Source of the DNA: Pseudosulfitobacter koreensis
Lineage (GTDB): Bacteria; Pseudomonadota; Alphaproteobacteria; Rhodobacterales; Rhodobacteraceae
NCBI RefSeq assembly: GCF_024733015.1
Contig: NZ_JANKJG010000002.1
Coordinates: forward strand, 372,001-436,000
Length of the DNA stretch: 64,000 bases
Direction: 5' to 3'
Part shown: positions 36,567 through 46,198 of the stretch, in pieces
Layout of the letters: every line of letters starts with the position of its first letter
How positions within the stretch are numbered: the stretch's first letter is position 1
Position numbers and translations under genes: made by a program
Notes under the pieces: generated by a model
What the model saw: the letters and a program-made list of their open reading frames with translations, nothing else
What the model was told of the DNA's origin: nothing
Database searches by the model: none

Positions 36567-39104
36567 CTAGCCGATCTTGTGACCGATTGCCAACTGCGCG
36601 GCGGCCAGCCGTGCAACCGGAACGCGAAACGGCGAGCAGGACACATAGTCGAATCCGGCCTGCCGCACAAAGGCGATGGATTCAGGGTTGCCGCCGTGTT
36701 CGCCGCAGATCGACAGCACCAGATTGGGCGCGGCCTTGCGCCCGCGCTCAGCTCCGATCTGCATCAATTCACCCACGCCATCGACGTCAAGCGTGTGAAA
36801 CGGATCTTCGGGAAAGACGCCCTGTTTGACGTAAGTGGACATGAAACGCCCCGCATCATCGCGCGACAATCCATAGGTCATCTGGGTCAGGTCGTTGGTC
36901 CCAAAGCTCATAAATGCGCAGTATGGCGCGATTTCTGCGGCCCGCAGTGCGGCGCGCGGGGTTTCGACCATCACGCCCAGACGGTAATCGAAGGCGGCGC
37001 CACGCTCGTTGCGCACGGCGGTCGCGATGGCGTCAACGCGGCCCCGGACCAGCTCGACCTCGCGTTTGGCACTGACCAGCGGGATCATGATTTCGGGCAC
37101 CACCGGATCGCCGTCGACGCTTGCGTCAATCGTCGCCTCGAAGATGGCGCGGGCCTGCATTTCGTAGATTTCGGGCACCGTCACGCCCAGGCGGACGCCG
37201 CGCATACCCAACATAGGGTTGTATTCCATCAGGCTGTCGACACGGCGCATCACGGTGGACAGCGGCAGGTCCAAAGCTTCGGCCAATTCCCGCTGACCGG
37301 ACCGGCTGGTGGGCAGGAATTCGTGCAGGGGCGGATCAAAAAGCCGGATGCAAACGGGCTGACCCTGCATGATCCTGAACAGTTGGGTAAAGTCGTCGCG
37401 CTGCATCGGCAGCAGCCGTTCCAGCGAGGCACGGCGATCTTTGGACGAATCGGCAAAGATCATTTCGCGCATCACGGTCAGGCGCCCCGGCTCGAAGAAC
37501 ATGTGCTCGGTGCGGCAGAGCCCGATGCCCTGGGCGTTGAAGTTGCGCGCGGTCTGCGCATCGGCGGGGGTGTCGGCATTGGCGCGGATGCCGATGTCGC
37601 TGACGGCACTGGCCCACTCCATCAGCTCCTGGAACGCATCATCAAGGGCGGCCTCGTGCATGTCGGGCGCGCCCATCAGCACCTGCCCCGAGGTGCCGTC
37701 GATGGTGACGACATCGCCTTCGCGCAGGGTGCGGCCGTCGCTGGCCTGAATGGTCTTGGCCGCGATCTGGAACCGCATGTCGGACACGCCGACGACACAA
37801 GGAAGACCGATGCCGCGCCCGATCACGGCGGCGTGGCTGGTGATGCCGCCTCGCTCGGTCAACACACCCTTGGCCGCGTGCATGCCGCGAATATCCTCGG
37901 GCGAGGTTTCGCGGCGCACCAGAATGCAGGGTTCGGAACGCGCGGCACTCGCCTGCGCCTCGCTGGCGGAGAACACCAGCCGCCCGGTGGCGGCACCGGG
38001 GCTGGCGGCGATGCCGTGGCCCAGTACATCGCGCGGCGCGTCAGGGGCGATCTGGCGGTGCAGCAATTCGTTCAGCGCGCGCGGCTCGACCCGCATCAGC
38101 GCCTCTTCGCGGGTGATGACGCCGTCGCGGGCCAGTTGTACGGCGATGCGCACCGTGGCGCGGGACGACCGCGTGACACGCACACCATCCAGAATGTGCA
38201 AGCTGCCGTTGTCGATGGTGAATTCCACGTGCATCTCTTCGCGCAGACGGGCGCGCATCAGGGCGGCGTGGGATTTCAGCTGCGCAAAACACTCGGGCTG
38301 CAAATCTTCAAGCGAGGGGCCACGCGGGTCGCGGGTGATGAAAATGCTTTCGGCTTGCGGGCTGAGGGCGTCGCGCCCCTGGCTCTGGCGCAGGTAGCGT
38401 CCGGTGATCTGCTGCAGGCCGGTTGTGGAATCGACCAGTTGCAATACGCCCGACCCACATTCGCCGCGCCCGACGCCCAGCGCCATCTGCTGCACCACAA
38501 GGCCCAGACCCGCATCCGCAGGCGCGCCCTTGGCCATGCGCAGCAAGCGGGCCGAAGTGCCCTCCCACGCCCGCGCCATGGATTTCAGGACGCCGCCCAG
38601 CTGGGTCGCGATATCTTCGGGAAAGGGCTCCTCGGTCTCGTCTTCATAGGCGCGCAGGGTGGCGTCGAGCGCCTCTGTCCCCTCGCCGTCGACGGCGTCG
38701 AACATGTCGGGGTCCAGCCGCGCGACGTGGACCGCATAGGCTTGCACGAAGCGGATATAGATCTTGGTCGCGGCGGCGATGCCCAGCGTGTCGCACAGCT
38801 CCTTGTGGCGGGCGTGGTTCATGCCGATGTTCAGAACCGCCCCCGGCCCGCCCCAATCGGGGTCCTGCGACGAAGGCCGAACGCAGAGCAGCGCGTCGGA
38901 GGGGAAATTTGACAGAACCGCCGCGATATCAGGCAGATGCCCCGAGGCGATGTCGTGCACCGCGTCGAAACTGAGCGCCACGGTTGCAGGCACCGGCAGA
39001 TCCAGCCGCACCAGCCGCTGCAGACACTTGGCCCGGCCACCGTGGGTTTCGGCGGTGATCGGGGCCGTCTGCGTGACCAGCGTAGTATGGGGATTGTTCT
39101 GCAC
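36567..39104 (-). CDS. Pyruvate phosphate dikinase-like PEP-utilising enzyme
   Basis: 845 residues. Three-part PPDK layout: an N-terminal ATP-grasp-like domain (about 20-340), the phosphohistidine domain with GGITSHAAVIGRG (about 425) and a C-terminal PEP/pyruvate TIM barrel with GLCRTEHMFF, the MSFGTNDLTQMTYG loop and the catalytic ICGEHGG. The N-terminal domain is more diverged than in standard PPDK and looks short, so the ATP specificity may differ. A GTG at 39104 is the likely start, with AAGGTG seven bases ahead. Downstream of glyS in the same direction, separated by repeats. Confidence 0.85.
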   Translation of the reverse strand: MQNNPHTTLVTQTAPITAETHGGRAKCLQRLVRLDLPVPATVALSFDAVHDIASGHLPDIAAVLSNFPSDALLCVRPSSQDPDWGGPGAVLNIGMNHARHKELCDTLGIAAATKIYIRFVQAYAVHVARLDPDMFDAVDGEGTEALDATLRAYEDETEEPFPEDIATQLGGVLKSMARAWEGTSARLLRMAKGAPADAGLGLVVQQMALGVGRGECGSGVLQLVDSTTGLQQITGRYLRQSQGRDALSPQAESIFITRDPRGPSLEDLQPECFAQLKSHAALMRARLREEMHVEFTIDNGSLHILDGVRVTRSSRATVRIAVQLARDGVITREEALMRVEPRALNELLHRQIAPDAPRDVLGHGIAASPGAATGRLVFSASEAQASAARSEPCILVRRETSPEDIRGMHAAKGVLTERGGITSHAAVIGRGIGLPCVVGVSDMRFQIAAKTIQASDGRTLREGDVVTIDGTSGQVLMGAPDMHEAALDDAFQELMEWASAVSDIGIRANADTPADAQTARNFNAQGIGLCRTEHMFFEPGRLTVMREMIFADSSKDRRASLERLLPMQRDDFTQLFRIMQGQPVCIRLFDPPLHEFLPTSRSGQRELAEALDLPLSTVMRRVDSLMEYNPMLGMRGVRLGVTVPEIYEMQARAIFEATIDASVDGDPVVPEIMIPLVSAKREVELVRGRVDAIATAVRNERGAAFDYRLGVMVETPRAALRAAEIAPYCAFMSFGTNDLTQMTYGLSRDDAGRFMSTYVKQGVFPEDPFHTLDVDGVGELMQIGAERGRKAAPNLVLSICGEHGGNPESIAFVRQAGFDYVSCSPFRVPVARLAAAQLAIGHKIG

Positions 39105-39180
39105 TGCGGCACCTTTTGGTTTCGCCGCAGCATAGAAGGTAATGGTTAACAGACAAGAGGGGCTTTGGGGCCGCGGCAGG

Positions 39181-39300
39181 CCCCGGAAAGGGGCTCCGCC
39201 CAAGATATTTACCTGCGGGGGCTCTGCCCAAGATATTTACCTGCGGGGGCTCTGCCCCCGACGCTGCGCGTCTCCCCCGGAGTTTATCTGGCAAGATGAA
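39181..39300 (-). repeat. Dispersed intergenic repeat, copy D, with a 28-bp tandem duplication
   Basis: Reading on the minus strand from 39300, the head CATCTTGCCAGATAAACTC is followed by CCGGGGGAGACGC, then GGGGGC-aga-GCCCCC. A perfect direct repeat of 28 bases (39198-39225 and 39226-39253, each starting GCCCAAGATATTTACC) follows. It fills the space between glyS and the PPDK-like gene. Confidence 0.8.
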
Positions 39301-39305
39301 GGGGC

Positions 39306-41585
39306 TTAGCCCTCGATGCGGGTCAGGTCGGCCACGGCCAGACAGATCTGGCGGATGCGGCTGAGCAGGTTCAGACGGTTGCGCCGCACGGTGGCGTTGT
39401 CGGAATTGACCTGAACGGCGGTAAAGAACGCGTCGATGGGCGCGCGCAGGTCGGCCATTGCGGACATGGCGGTGGTGAAATCCTGCGCCTGCATGGCGGG
39501 CGTGATCTGCGCCTCGGCGGTGTCGAGGGCTTCGAAGAGCGCGCGTTCTTCGTCGGTTTCGGCGAATTTGGGGTCCGCGCCGAAGGAGTATTCGACGCCG
39601 TCCGCCGCTTCGGCCTGGGTCAGGATGTTGTTGGCACGCTTGAAGCCCTGGATCAGGTTTTCACCGTCGTCGGTTTTCAGCGTGTCCGACAGGGCGCGGG
39701 CGCGTTTGACCAGCAGGTTGAGGTCGTCGGAGCCCTCCATCGCGATGCAGGCGTCGATGATGTCGTGGCGGATGCCTTGATCGCGCAGGTAGACTTTGAG
39801 GCGGTCGTGGATGAAGGAGAGGAGGTCTGGGACGATCGCCATTTCCCTAAAACGGTCAAAAATTGCGTAGAACGTGTAGTCTTTTATCTGATCAGGGTAG
39901 TATTCGATTTCACTGATCCTTTTTTCGTTCAGCGAAATATCGAAATTGCCCACTTTCCATCGCTCTAAATTCTCTACGAACATGGGGTTTTGAAAGCCTT
40001 GCTCTTTCAGGGTATCTGCTGCTTTGGTTCCTGCTACGGCCTGTTTATAGGCGAAGAAAAATGCTCCTGTTCCAAGCAGGTCTTGCAGCGGCAAGGAGAT
40101 TTTATTCTCCACCAAAATCCGAATAACCCCCAACGCAGCCCGCCGCAGCGCAAAGGGGTCCTTGCTGCCCGTCGGCTTCTCGTCAATCGCCCAGAAGCCT
40201 GTCAGCTTGTCGATCTTCTCGGCCAGCGCCACGGCCACCGACACTGGCGCAGTCGGCACGTCGTCGGACGGACCCAGCGGCGCATAGTGATCCTGTGCTG
40301 CGGCGGCGATGGCTTTGTCTTCGCCCATCGCTTCGATATAATAACGGCCCATAAGCCCCTGAAGTTCCGGGAACTCATAGACCATTTCCGAGGCCAGATC
40401 GGCCTTGGCCAGACGGGCGGCGCGCTCGGCCTGGTCGGGGTCGGCGCCCACGGCGGGGGCGATTTCGCGGGCCAAAGTCGCCATGCGGTCGACCAGATCG
40501 GCCTGCGTGCCCAGCTTGTTGTGGAAGGTCACGTTTTTCAGCGCGTCGAGCCATGCGGTCATGCCCGCATTGGCGGTGCGCAGGTCGTTTTCCCAGAAGA
40601 ATTTCGCATCGGCCAGCCGCGCTGACAGCACCTTTTGGTTGCCCGCAAGGATGGTCGCGCCATTGTCGGCGGTTTCGCGGTTGGCGACGGTGATGAACCG
40701 CTCGATCCGGCCCGACTTGGGGTTGCGCACGGAAAAGAACTTTTGGTGCTCTTTCATTGAGGTTTGCAGCACCTCGGGCGGCAGGCCCAGAAAATCGGTG
40801 TCGATCTTGCCCATCAGTACCACGGGCCATTCGACCAGCCCTGCGACCTCGGCCAGAAGGCCCGCGTCCTCGACAACCTCAAGCCCTTGGGCGAAGGCCT
40901 GATTGGTGGCATCGTGCCATATCGCCTCGGCACGCTCGGTCGCGTCCAGCACCACATGGGCGCGGGCCAATTGCGTGGTGTAGTCGTCGAAACTGCGCAC
41001 GCTCAGCGTGCCGGGCGACATGAAGCGGTGCCCTTGGGTTGTGTTGCCCGCAGCAATCCCGTCCACGGACATCGGGACCACTTCGGCCCCCTCTTCGGTG
41101 ACCAGGAGGCACAGGATCGAATGCAATGGGCGCACCCATTTCAGCGTGCCGCTGCCCCAGCGCATCGACTTGGGCCATGGGAAGTTGCGGATGGTGTGTT
41201 CCAGCACCTCGGCCACGATCTCGGCGGCGGGGCGGCCCGGTTTGGTGATCTTGGCAAAGAGAATCTTGCCCTTGGGCGTGTCGCGCTCTTCCAGGTCGTC
41301 GCGGGTCAGGCCCGCACCGCGCAGGAAGCCCTCGATGGCTTTCTCGGGCGCATCGGCCTTCGGGCCCTTGCGTTCCTCGGTGGTGGTGGGCGATGCGGCC
41401 AGCGCCCCTTCGACAGTCAGCATCAGGCGGCGCGGCGTCGAAAAGGCGGCGGCCGAGGCATAGGTCAATCCGGCCTCGACCAGCCCGTCGGTCACCAGCT
41501 TTTTCAGGTCGTCCGCCGCACGGGTTTGCATGCGTGCAGGAATTTCTTCCGAGAAGAGTTCGATCAGCAGGTCGGGCACGGGCAT
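39306..41585 (-). CDS. glyS: Glycyl-tRNA synthetase beta subunit
   Basis: 759 residues against 689 in E. coli. Pairs with GlyQ to charge tRNA-Gly. N-terminal LLIELFSEEIPARMQ, MRWGSGTLKWVRPLHSILCLL, and the C-terminal DALRAPIDAFFTAVQVN-like segment confirm it. Residues about 485-582 are coded by a block of low GC (39841-40130); this block contains roughly 60 residues more than the E. coli protein has at this place, between the core and the anticodon-binding part. Codon use in the block is unlike the flanks. Frame is kept, so the gene is probably functional. Confidence 0.95.
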   Translation of the reverse strand: MPVPDLLIELFSEEIPARMQTRAADDLKKLVTDGLVEAGLTYASAAAFSTPRRLMLTVEGALAASPTTTEERKGPKADAPEKAIEGFLRGAGLTRDDLEERDTPKGKILFAKITKPGRPAAEIVAEVLEHTIRNFPWPKSMRWGSGTLKWVRPLHSILCLLVTEEGAEVVPMSVDGIAAGNTTQGHRFMSPGTLSVRSFDDYTTQLARAHVVLDATERAEAIWHDATNQAFAQGLEVVEDAGLLAEVAGLVEWPVVLMGKIDTDFLGLPPEVLQTSMKEHQKFFSVRNPKSGRIERFITVANRETADNGATILAGNQKVLSARLADAKFFWENDLRTANAGMTAWLDALKNVTFHNKLGTQADLVDRMATLAREIAPAVGADPDQAERAARLAKADLASEMVYEFPELQGLMGRYYIEAMGEDKAIAAAAQDHYAPLGPSDDVPTAPVSVAVALAEKIDKLTGFWAIDEKPTGSKDPFALRRAALGVIRILVENKISLPLQDLLGTGAFFFAYKQAVAGTKAADTLKEQGFQNPMFVENLERWKVGNFDISLNEKRISEIEYYPDQIKDYTFYAIFDRFREMAIVPDLLSFIHDRLKVYLRDQGIRHDIIDACIAMEGSDDLNLLVKRARALSDTLKTDDGENLIQGFKRANNILTQAEAADGVEYSFGADPKFAETDEERALFEALDTAEAQITPAMQAQDFTTAMSAMADLRAPIDAFFTAVQVNSDNATVRRNRLNLLSRIRQICLAVADLTRIEG

Positions 41586-41676
41586 TTCCCCATCAGATTA
41601 CGCTGCGGGGTGGATAGCGCCCCTCGGGCCAAGGGTCCAGAGGGGCAGATGCAACAATCGACGGGTGTCGGGGGGT

Positions 41677-42513
41677 CTAGATCGCGTCAGCCAGCGTCTG
41701 TGCGTCGGGGTCCGAGAACTGCGGGATCACCCGGTAGCGCGCCTCGACGAAGTTATAGACGGCAAAGCCGATCAGCCCCAGGCCTGCACCGCCCAGCAAC
41801 CAGCGCCCCCAGGCAAAGCTGCGCAAGGTTTCCAGCGCCTGCCCCAGGCCGCCCGCATCCGACGGGTCGGTGTTCATCGCGGCAAAGCCCAGCGATACGC
41901 CGACCAGCGCCAGCATGATGCCGTGCACGACAAGGCCGAAGGTCAGGACAGGCTGGATGCGCCGGGTGAAGCTGGCGTTGTACATATGCTCGCGGTATTT
42001 CTTGGTCAGACCCTTGTAGGCGTAGTAGCCGCCCGCCCCGATCACCACGGCGGCGGCGATGGCCACCAGCGTCGGGCCCATGGGCATCTGCATCAGCTTG
42101 GCGGTCCAGTCCTGCGCACCGCTGTCGCCGCCGCTGCTGCCGCCCATGGCAAGGCCCGCGACCGACAGGCCGATGGCCCCGTGGATTATGCCGGTGCCCG
42201 CGATGGCGAGACGTGCAAAGATGCCCTTGGCCTCGGTGCCGTGATCCTCAAGGTCCATCGCCGCATCGACCAGCCGCCAGATCATGTAGGCCCCAAGGCC
42301 CACGGCAATGCACCACAGCGCCGTCTGCCCCAGCGGTTCGTTCTGCAAGGTGGCAAGCGCACCTTGGGTGCCCTCGGCCGCGCCACCCCGCCACGCGGCA
42401 AAGAGCGCAAGCCCGCCGATCAGCACGTAAATCACCCCTCGCGCACCATATCCGGCGCGCATGATCCATTTCAGTCCTTCGTGTGCGTTTGACTCGTTTG
42501 ATTGTTCGGCCAT
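41677..42513 (-). CDS. DUF1206 membrane protein
   Basis: 278 residues with six transmembrane helices arranged as three two-helix DUF1206 repeats (about 15-85, 100-170 and 190-262). Each repeat begins with a similar Gly-rich lead (MRAGYGARGVIYVLIGGLAL; LAIAGTGIIHGAIGLSVAGL; LTFGLVVHGIMLALVGVSLG). Function unknown. It stands between the DUF6446-like gene and glyS in the same direction, with about 80-90-base gaps either side. Confidence 0.88.
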   Translation of the reverse strand: MAEQSNESNAHEGLKWIMRAGYGARGVIYVLIGGLALFAAWRGGAAEGTQGALATLQNEPLGQTALWCIAVGLGAYMIWRLVDAAMDLEDHGTEAKGIFARLAIAGTGIIHGAIGLSVAGLAMGGSSGGDSGAQDWTAKLMQMPMGPTLVAIAAAVVIGAGGYYAYKGLTKKYREHMYNASFTRRIQPVLTFGLVVHGIMLALVGVSLGFAAMNTDPSDAGGLGQALETLRSFAWGRWLLGGAGLGLIGFAVYNFVEARYRVIPQFSDPDAQTLADAI

Positions 42514-42592
42514 CGGTGGTTCCCCCAGTCAGTGTCTGGGGGTCAACTCACGCGTACGTGATTTTGTTCAATATCGCGGTTCGGCAAGCAAT

Positions 42593-43111
42593 TCAGTTTT
42601 GGGCGGGACGCTCCGGGCATTCCTCGCCCACGACGGTGCCGTCATAGGCCTTTTCGCCGCAATCGTTCAGCTCGTGCCAGACATAGCCACGTCCGTCCTC
42701 GGTGATCGCGACGATCCGATCAACGCCGTACTGCACGTTCTTTTGCGACAGGAAGGGCAGCGCCGTTCCGGCCTCGAGCGCGTCGCCGATGGCCTGGGCG
42801 TCGAAGCAGTCAAACCAGCCCGGCGCATTGCGGGGCTCTGCGTCGTCGAGCAGCACGTAGGTTTCGGTCAGCATCGCAAGCGACATCTCGGTCTGGAAAC
42901 ACGCACGGTAGCGGATCGGCGAGCTGTCGGCGTCGATGGCTTGAAAATCGGTAAAGGCGATGGGTTCCGGCTGGTCCGAGACGACCGAGACCAGGTTGAC
43001 CTCTTCCACGGTCACCTCGTCGTAGAAGCCGTAGACTTGCAGGTAATACATGCCTGCGCCTGCGATAAGTGCGGTGATCACGATCAATACTACCAGTATC
43101 CTGCCGGTCAT
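42593..43111 (-). CDS. Single-pass membrane-anchored protein, probably DUF6446
   Basis: 172 residues. One N-terminal transmembrane helix ([20 protein letters not shown]) holds a periplasmic domain with four cysteines (CFQTE, DCFDAQ, NDCGEK, EECPE) that could form two disulfides. I recognise the type only as a protein found beside glyQ in Rhodobacteraceae; family name from memory. Its ATG overlaps the stop of glyQ by four bases, so it is translationally coupled to it. Role unknown. Confidence 0.8.
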   Translation of the reverse strand: MTGRILVVLIVITALIAGAGMYYLQVYGFYDEVTVEEVNLVSVVSDQPEPIAFTDFQAIDADSSPIRYRACFQTEMSLAMLTETYVLLDDAEPRNAPGWFDCFDAQAIGDALEAGTALPFLSQKNVQYGVDRIVAITEDGRGYVWHELNDCGEKAYDGTVVGEECPERPAQN

Positions 43112-44049
43112 GCTGCTGCGCCCGGTGTCCAGCCCCCTGCCCGCGTCTGCACGAAGGCATCGGCGCAGGCCTTGGTCAGCGCGCGCACGCGCCCGATATA
43201 GGCCTGCCGTTCGGTCACCGAGATGACGCCACGCGCGTCCAGCAGGTTGAAGATGTGGCTGGCCTTGATCGCCTGATCGTAGGCGGGGTGCGCCATCACG
43301 ATGCGCTTGCCGGTCTTGGGGTCGTCATGCACCTGATCCAGGATCGTCTTGCACTCGGCCTCGGCCTCCTCGAAATGGCGCAGCAGCACGTCGGTGTTGG
43401 CCACGTCAAAGTTCCAGCGCGCGTATTCTTCCTCGGTCTGCTTGAACACGTCACCGTAGCTCAGCGGGATCGGCGACTGCGGATCGTTGAACGGCATGTC
43501 CATCACGTGATCGACCGCCAGCACGTACATCGCCAGACGCTCCAGACCATAGGTCAGCTCGCCCGAGACGGGGCTGCAATCATGCCCGCCGACCTGCTGG
43601 AAATAGGTGAACTGCGACACTTCCATGCCGTCGCACCAGACCTCCCAGCCCAGCCCCCAGGCGCCCAGCGTCGGGCTTTCCCAGTCGTCCTCGACAAAGC
43701 GGATGTCGTGCAGGTCCGCGTCGATGCCGATGGCCTCGAGGCTGCCCAGATAGAGCGCCTGCAGATCGGGCGGGCTGGGTTTGATCAGCACCTGATACTG
43801 ATAGTAGTGCTGAAGGCGGTTGGGGTTCTCGCCATAACGCCCGTCGGTGGGGCGGCGCGAGGGCTGCACATAGGCCGCGGCCCAAGGCTGTGCGCCCAGC
43901 GAGCGCAGCGTGGTGGCGGGATGAAAGGTGCCCGCGCCGACTTCCATGTCATAGGGTTGCAGGATCGCGCAGCCCTTGGACGCCCAATAGGTCTGAAGCC
44001 GCAGGATGATTTCCTGAAAAGAACGGGGGGCTGTGGTCATTTCCGTCAT
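43108..44049 (-). CDS. glyQ: Glycyl-tRNA synthetase alpha subunit
   Basis: 313 residues. Catalytic subunit of the bacterial alpha2-beta2 enzyme. Motifs: [27 protein letters not shown]-type N-terminus, [20 protein letters not shown] (ATP/glycine site) and [18 protein letters not shown]. Usual length. First gene of glyQ-DUF6446-DUF1206-glyS. An ATG three codons later (44040) is also possible. Confidence 0.97.
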   Translation of the reverse strand: MTEMTTAPRSFQEIILRLQTYWASKGCAILQPYDMEVGAGTFHPATTLRSLGAQPWAAAYVQPSRRPTDGRYGENPNRLQHYYQYQVLIKPSPPDLQALYLGSLEAIGIDADLHDIRFVEDDWESPTLGAWGLGWEVWCDGMEVSQFTYFQQVGGHDCSPVSGELTYGLERLAMYVLAVDHVMDMPFNDPQSPIPLSYGDVFKQTEEEYARWNFDVANTDVLLRHFEEAEAECKTILDQVHDDPKTGKRIVMAHPAYDQAIKASHIFNLLDARGVISVTERQAYIGRVRALTKACADAFVQTRAGGWTPGAAA

Positions 44050-44262
44050 GGGGCAAAGCTTTCCGGTTTCGTGCGCGCTTTACCTACGCAGCCCCCCGGC
44101 AATGGTCAATCGCCGCTTTGTCGCGGTGCCCGTGCAACATTGACCGCAAAAGAGCACCATAACACGCCAACCGCGATGAATTCCCCGTGTGGGCATATGG
44201 TCAATGGGGTGTTTTCCTGATTATCTGCCCGGATTAATTTCCGAGCAGGAGTTCAGGTTAAG

Positions 44263-46077
44263 ATGATGCGCAAGATGGTAGTTGCGGCGATGCTGGCAAC
44301 GGGGGTGTCGGGTCTGTCGACGGCGGTGGGCGTGTCGCCCGCAGTGGCGCAATCCGCACAAGAGGTCGTATGGGTCCAGATCGAGGCACATCCCAGCCTG
44401 GCCACCGCCACATCGCGTGCCCGCAGCTATGCCGGGTCCATCGAGGATGTGAACGGCTTTGCCCTGGGCAGCGGCTGGTACGGGATCGCGCTGGGGCCCT
44501 ATGTGCGCGAAGACGCCGAACAGGTGCTGCGCGTCTACCGCGCCGACGGGCTGATCCCGCGCGACTCGTATATCGCTGAATCGTCGGACTATCGCCAGCA
44601 ATTCTGGCCGGTGGGTGCGAACGTGCTGAACCTGGGCGCCGAAGCTGCACCGCAGGCGCTGGCAACAGGCGATGAGCCGACAAGTGAACCCGCAGAGGCA
44701 GCACCCGAAGCGCAGGAGACCGCGGAAGCGCCCCCCCTGCCCACGCCCGAACCCGCCGACGAGACCCCGACCGAAGCCCGCCGCGGCGAGCAGTTGCTGA
44801 CCAGCGACGAGCGCAAGCAACTGCAGGTCATGCTGAAATGGGCCGGTTTCTACGAGGCTGCGATCGACGGTGCCTTTGGCCGTGGCACGCGCAATTCGAT
44901 GGCCGCCTGGCAAGAGGCGAACGCCTTTGACGTCACCGGCATTCTGACGACCCGGCAGCGCGCCGCGTTGAAAAAGCAGTATAACGCCGTGCTCGAAGGG
45001 CTGGGCCTGGAACGGGTGGTCGATGCCGGCGCGGGCATCGAGATGATGATGCCCACGGATATCGTGGCCTTCGACCGCTACGAGCCGCCCTTTGCCCATT
45101 ACGAGGCGACGGGCGACATCCCGGCCCGCGTGCTGCTGATCAGCCAGCGTGGCGATCAGGACACGCTTTGGGGTCTTTATGACATCATGCAGACGCTGGA
45201 AATCGTGCCACTCGAAGGCCCGCGCGAACGCCGCAACAATGACTTTGTGCTGATCGGCGAGAACGGCAGGATGGTTTCGGAAACCCGCGCCACGCTGCAA
45301 GACGGCAAGATCAAGGGCTTTACGCTGATCTGGCCCGCAGGCGACGAGGAACGCCGCCGCCGTCTGATCGGCGAAATGGAAAGCAGCTTTGTCCGTCTGG
45401 AGGCCGCACTTGACCCATCGGCGGGCGACGCGGGCGCGCAGGCGATTGATCTGGTGGCCGGTCTGGACGTGCGCAAGCCGCGCATCGCCCGGTCGGGGTT
45501 CTACGTCGACACGTCGGGCCTGGTGCTGACCACGTCAGAGGCGGTGCAGTCCTGCACCCGCCTGACCATCGACGATGAATACGAGGCCGAACTGGTGGCC
45601 GACGACGCATCGACCGGCATCGCCGTGCTGCGCCCCAAGGAGGCGCTTGCGCCGCTGTCCGTGGCCCGGTTCGGCACAGGCACACCGCGCCTGCAGTCCG
45701 AGGTCGCGGTCGCAGGTTACAGCTACGACGGCGTGCTGAACGCGCCCAGCATGACCTTTGGCACGCTGGCCGATGTGCGCGGCCTGCAGGGCGAAACCGG
45801 CCTGTACCGTCTGGCGATGACCACCCTGCCCGGCGATGCCGGCGGCCCGGTTCTGGATGCATCTGGATCGGTGATGGGCATGTTGCTGCCCAAGCCCGAA
45901 GGGGACCGCGCCCTGCCTGACGAGGTGGTCTTTGCCGCCGACGCGGGCGTGATCCGCACGGTTCTGGCCGGAGCAGGCGTTAGCATTCAGGCCGCTGCCG
46001 CAACCGGCGTCAGCGCACCTGCGGACATCACCGATCAGGCCGTGGGCATGACCGTTCTGGTCGGCTGCTGGGACTGA
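44263..46077 (+). CDS. Exported peptidoglycan-binding protein with a catalytically dead trypsin-like domain
   Basis: 604 residues. A signal peptide (cleavage near AVAQ, 30) is followed by a SPOR-like region (about 33-115; VWVQIEAHPSLATA, GSGWYGIALGPY), a Pro/Glu linker, a peptidoglycan-binding domain (about 180-245; KWAGFYEAAIDGAFGRGTRN) and a trypsin/HtrA-like fold (about 405-575). The three catalytic positions are replaced: VLTTSEAV has Glu426 for His, STGIAVLR has Gly452 for Asp, and GDAGGP has Ala526 for Ser. It should bind rather than cut. Probably a periplasmic scaffold or regulator. Start ATG 44263; 44266 is also in frame. Confidence 0.82.
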   Translation: MMRKMVVAAMLATGVSGLSTAVGVSPAVAQSAQEVVWVQIEAHPSLATATSRARSYAGSIEDVNGFALGSGWYGIALGPYVREDAEQVLRVYRADGLIPRDSYIAESSDYRQQFWPVGANVLNLGAEAAPQALATGDEPTSEPAEAAPEAQETAEAPPLPTPEPADETPTEARRGEQLLTSDERKQLQVMLKWAGFYEAAIDGAFGRGTRNSMAAWQEANAFDVTGILTTRQRAALKKQYNAVLEGLGLERVVDAGAGIEMMMPTDIVAFDRYEPPFAHYEATGDIPARVLLISQRGDQDTLWGLYDIMQTLEIVPLEGPRERRNNDFVLIGENGRMVSETRATLQDGKIKGFTLIWPAGDEERRRRLIGEMESSFVRLEAALDPSAGDAGAQAIDLVAGLDVRKPRIARSGFYVDTSGLVLTTSEAVQSCTRLTIDDEYEAELVADDASTGIAVLRPKEALAPLSVARFGTGTPRLQSEVAVAGYSYDGVLNAPSMTFGTLADVRGLQGETGLYRLAMTTLPGDAGGPVLDASGSVMGMLLPKPEGDRALPDEVVFAADAGVIRTVLAGAGVSIQAAAATGVSAPADITDQAVGMTVLVGCWD

Positions 46078-46100
46078 CAGCGCCCGTTTGAAACAAATGC

Positions 46101-46120
46101 GCGGCACGTGACAGTGCCGC
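46101..46120. terminator. Hairpin after the pseudoprotease gene
   Basis: GCGGCAC-gtgaca-GTGCCGC is a perfect 7-bp stem 24 bases after the stop; no U-tract. Confidence 0.4.
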
Positions 46121-46121
46121 G

Positions 46122-46136
46122 TTAGCCCCTCGTTAA
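46122..46136 (+). promoter_or_regulatory. Near-consensus CtrA-type box
   Basis: TTAG-CCCCTCG-TTAA has the CtrA N7 spacing with one mismatch in the first half-site, 63 bases upstream of the small exported protein. Confidence 0.35.
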
Positions 46137-46198
46137 GGGCTCTCCCTCATTTTGATGATCGGGCTTAGGGGCTGATTTCGATCAAAATGGAGTGGACA

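Noticed and set aside
36579-38912. Plus-strand open frame of 777 codons opposite the PPDK-like gene
   Set aside because: It is the antisense shadow of the PPDK-like enzyme; no domain or ribosome-binding site supports it.
39990-40625. Possible separate plus-strand gene in the low-GC part of glyS
   Set aside because: The GlyS frame is continuous through this block and its flanks match the family. The plus-strand translation becomes repeat-like and arginine-rich, so the block is better seen as part of glyS.
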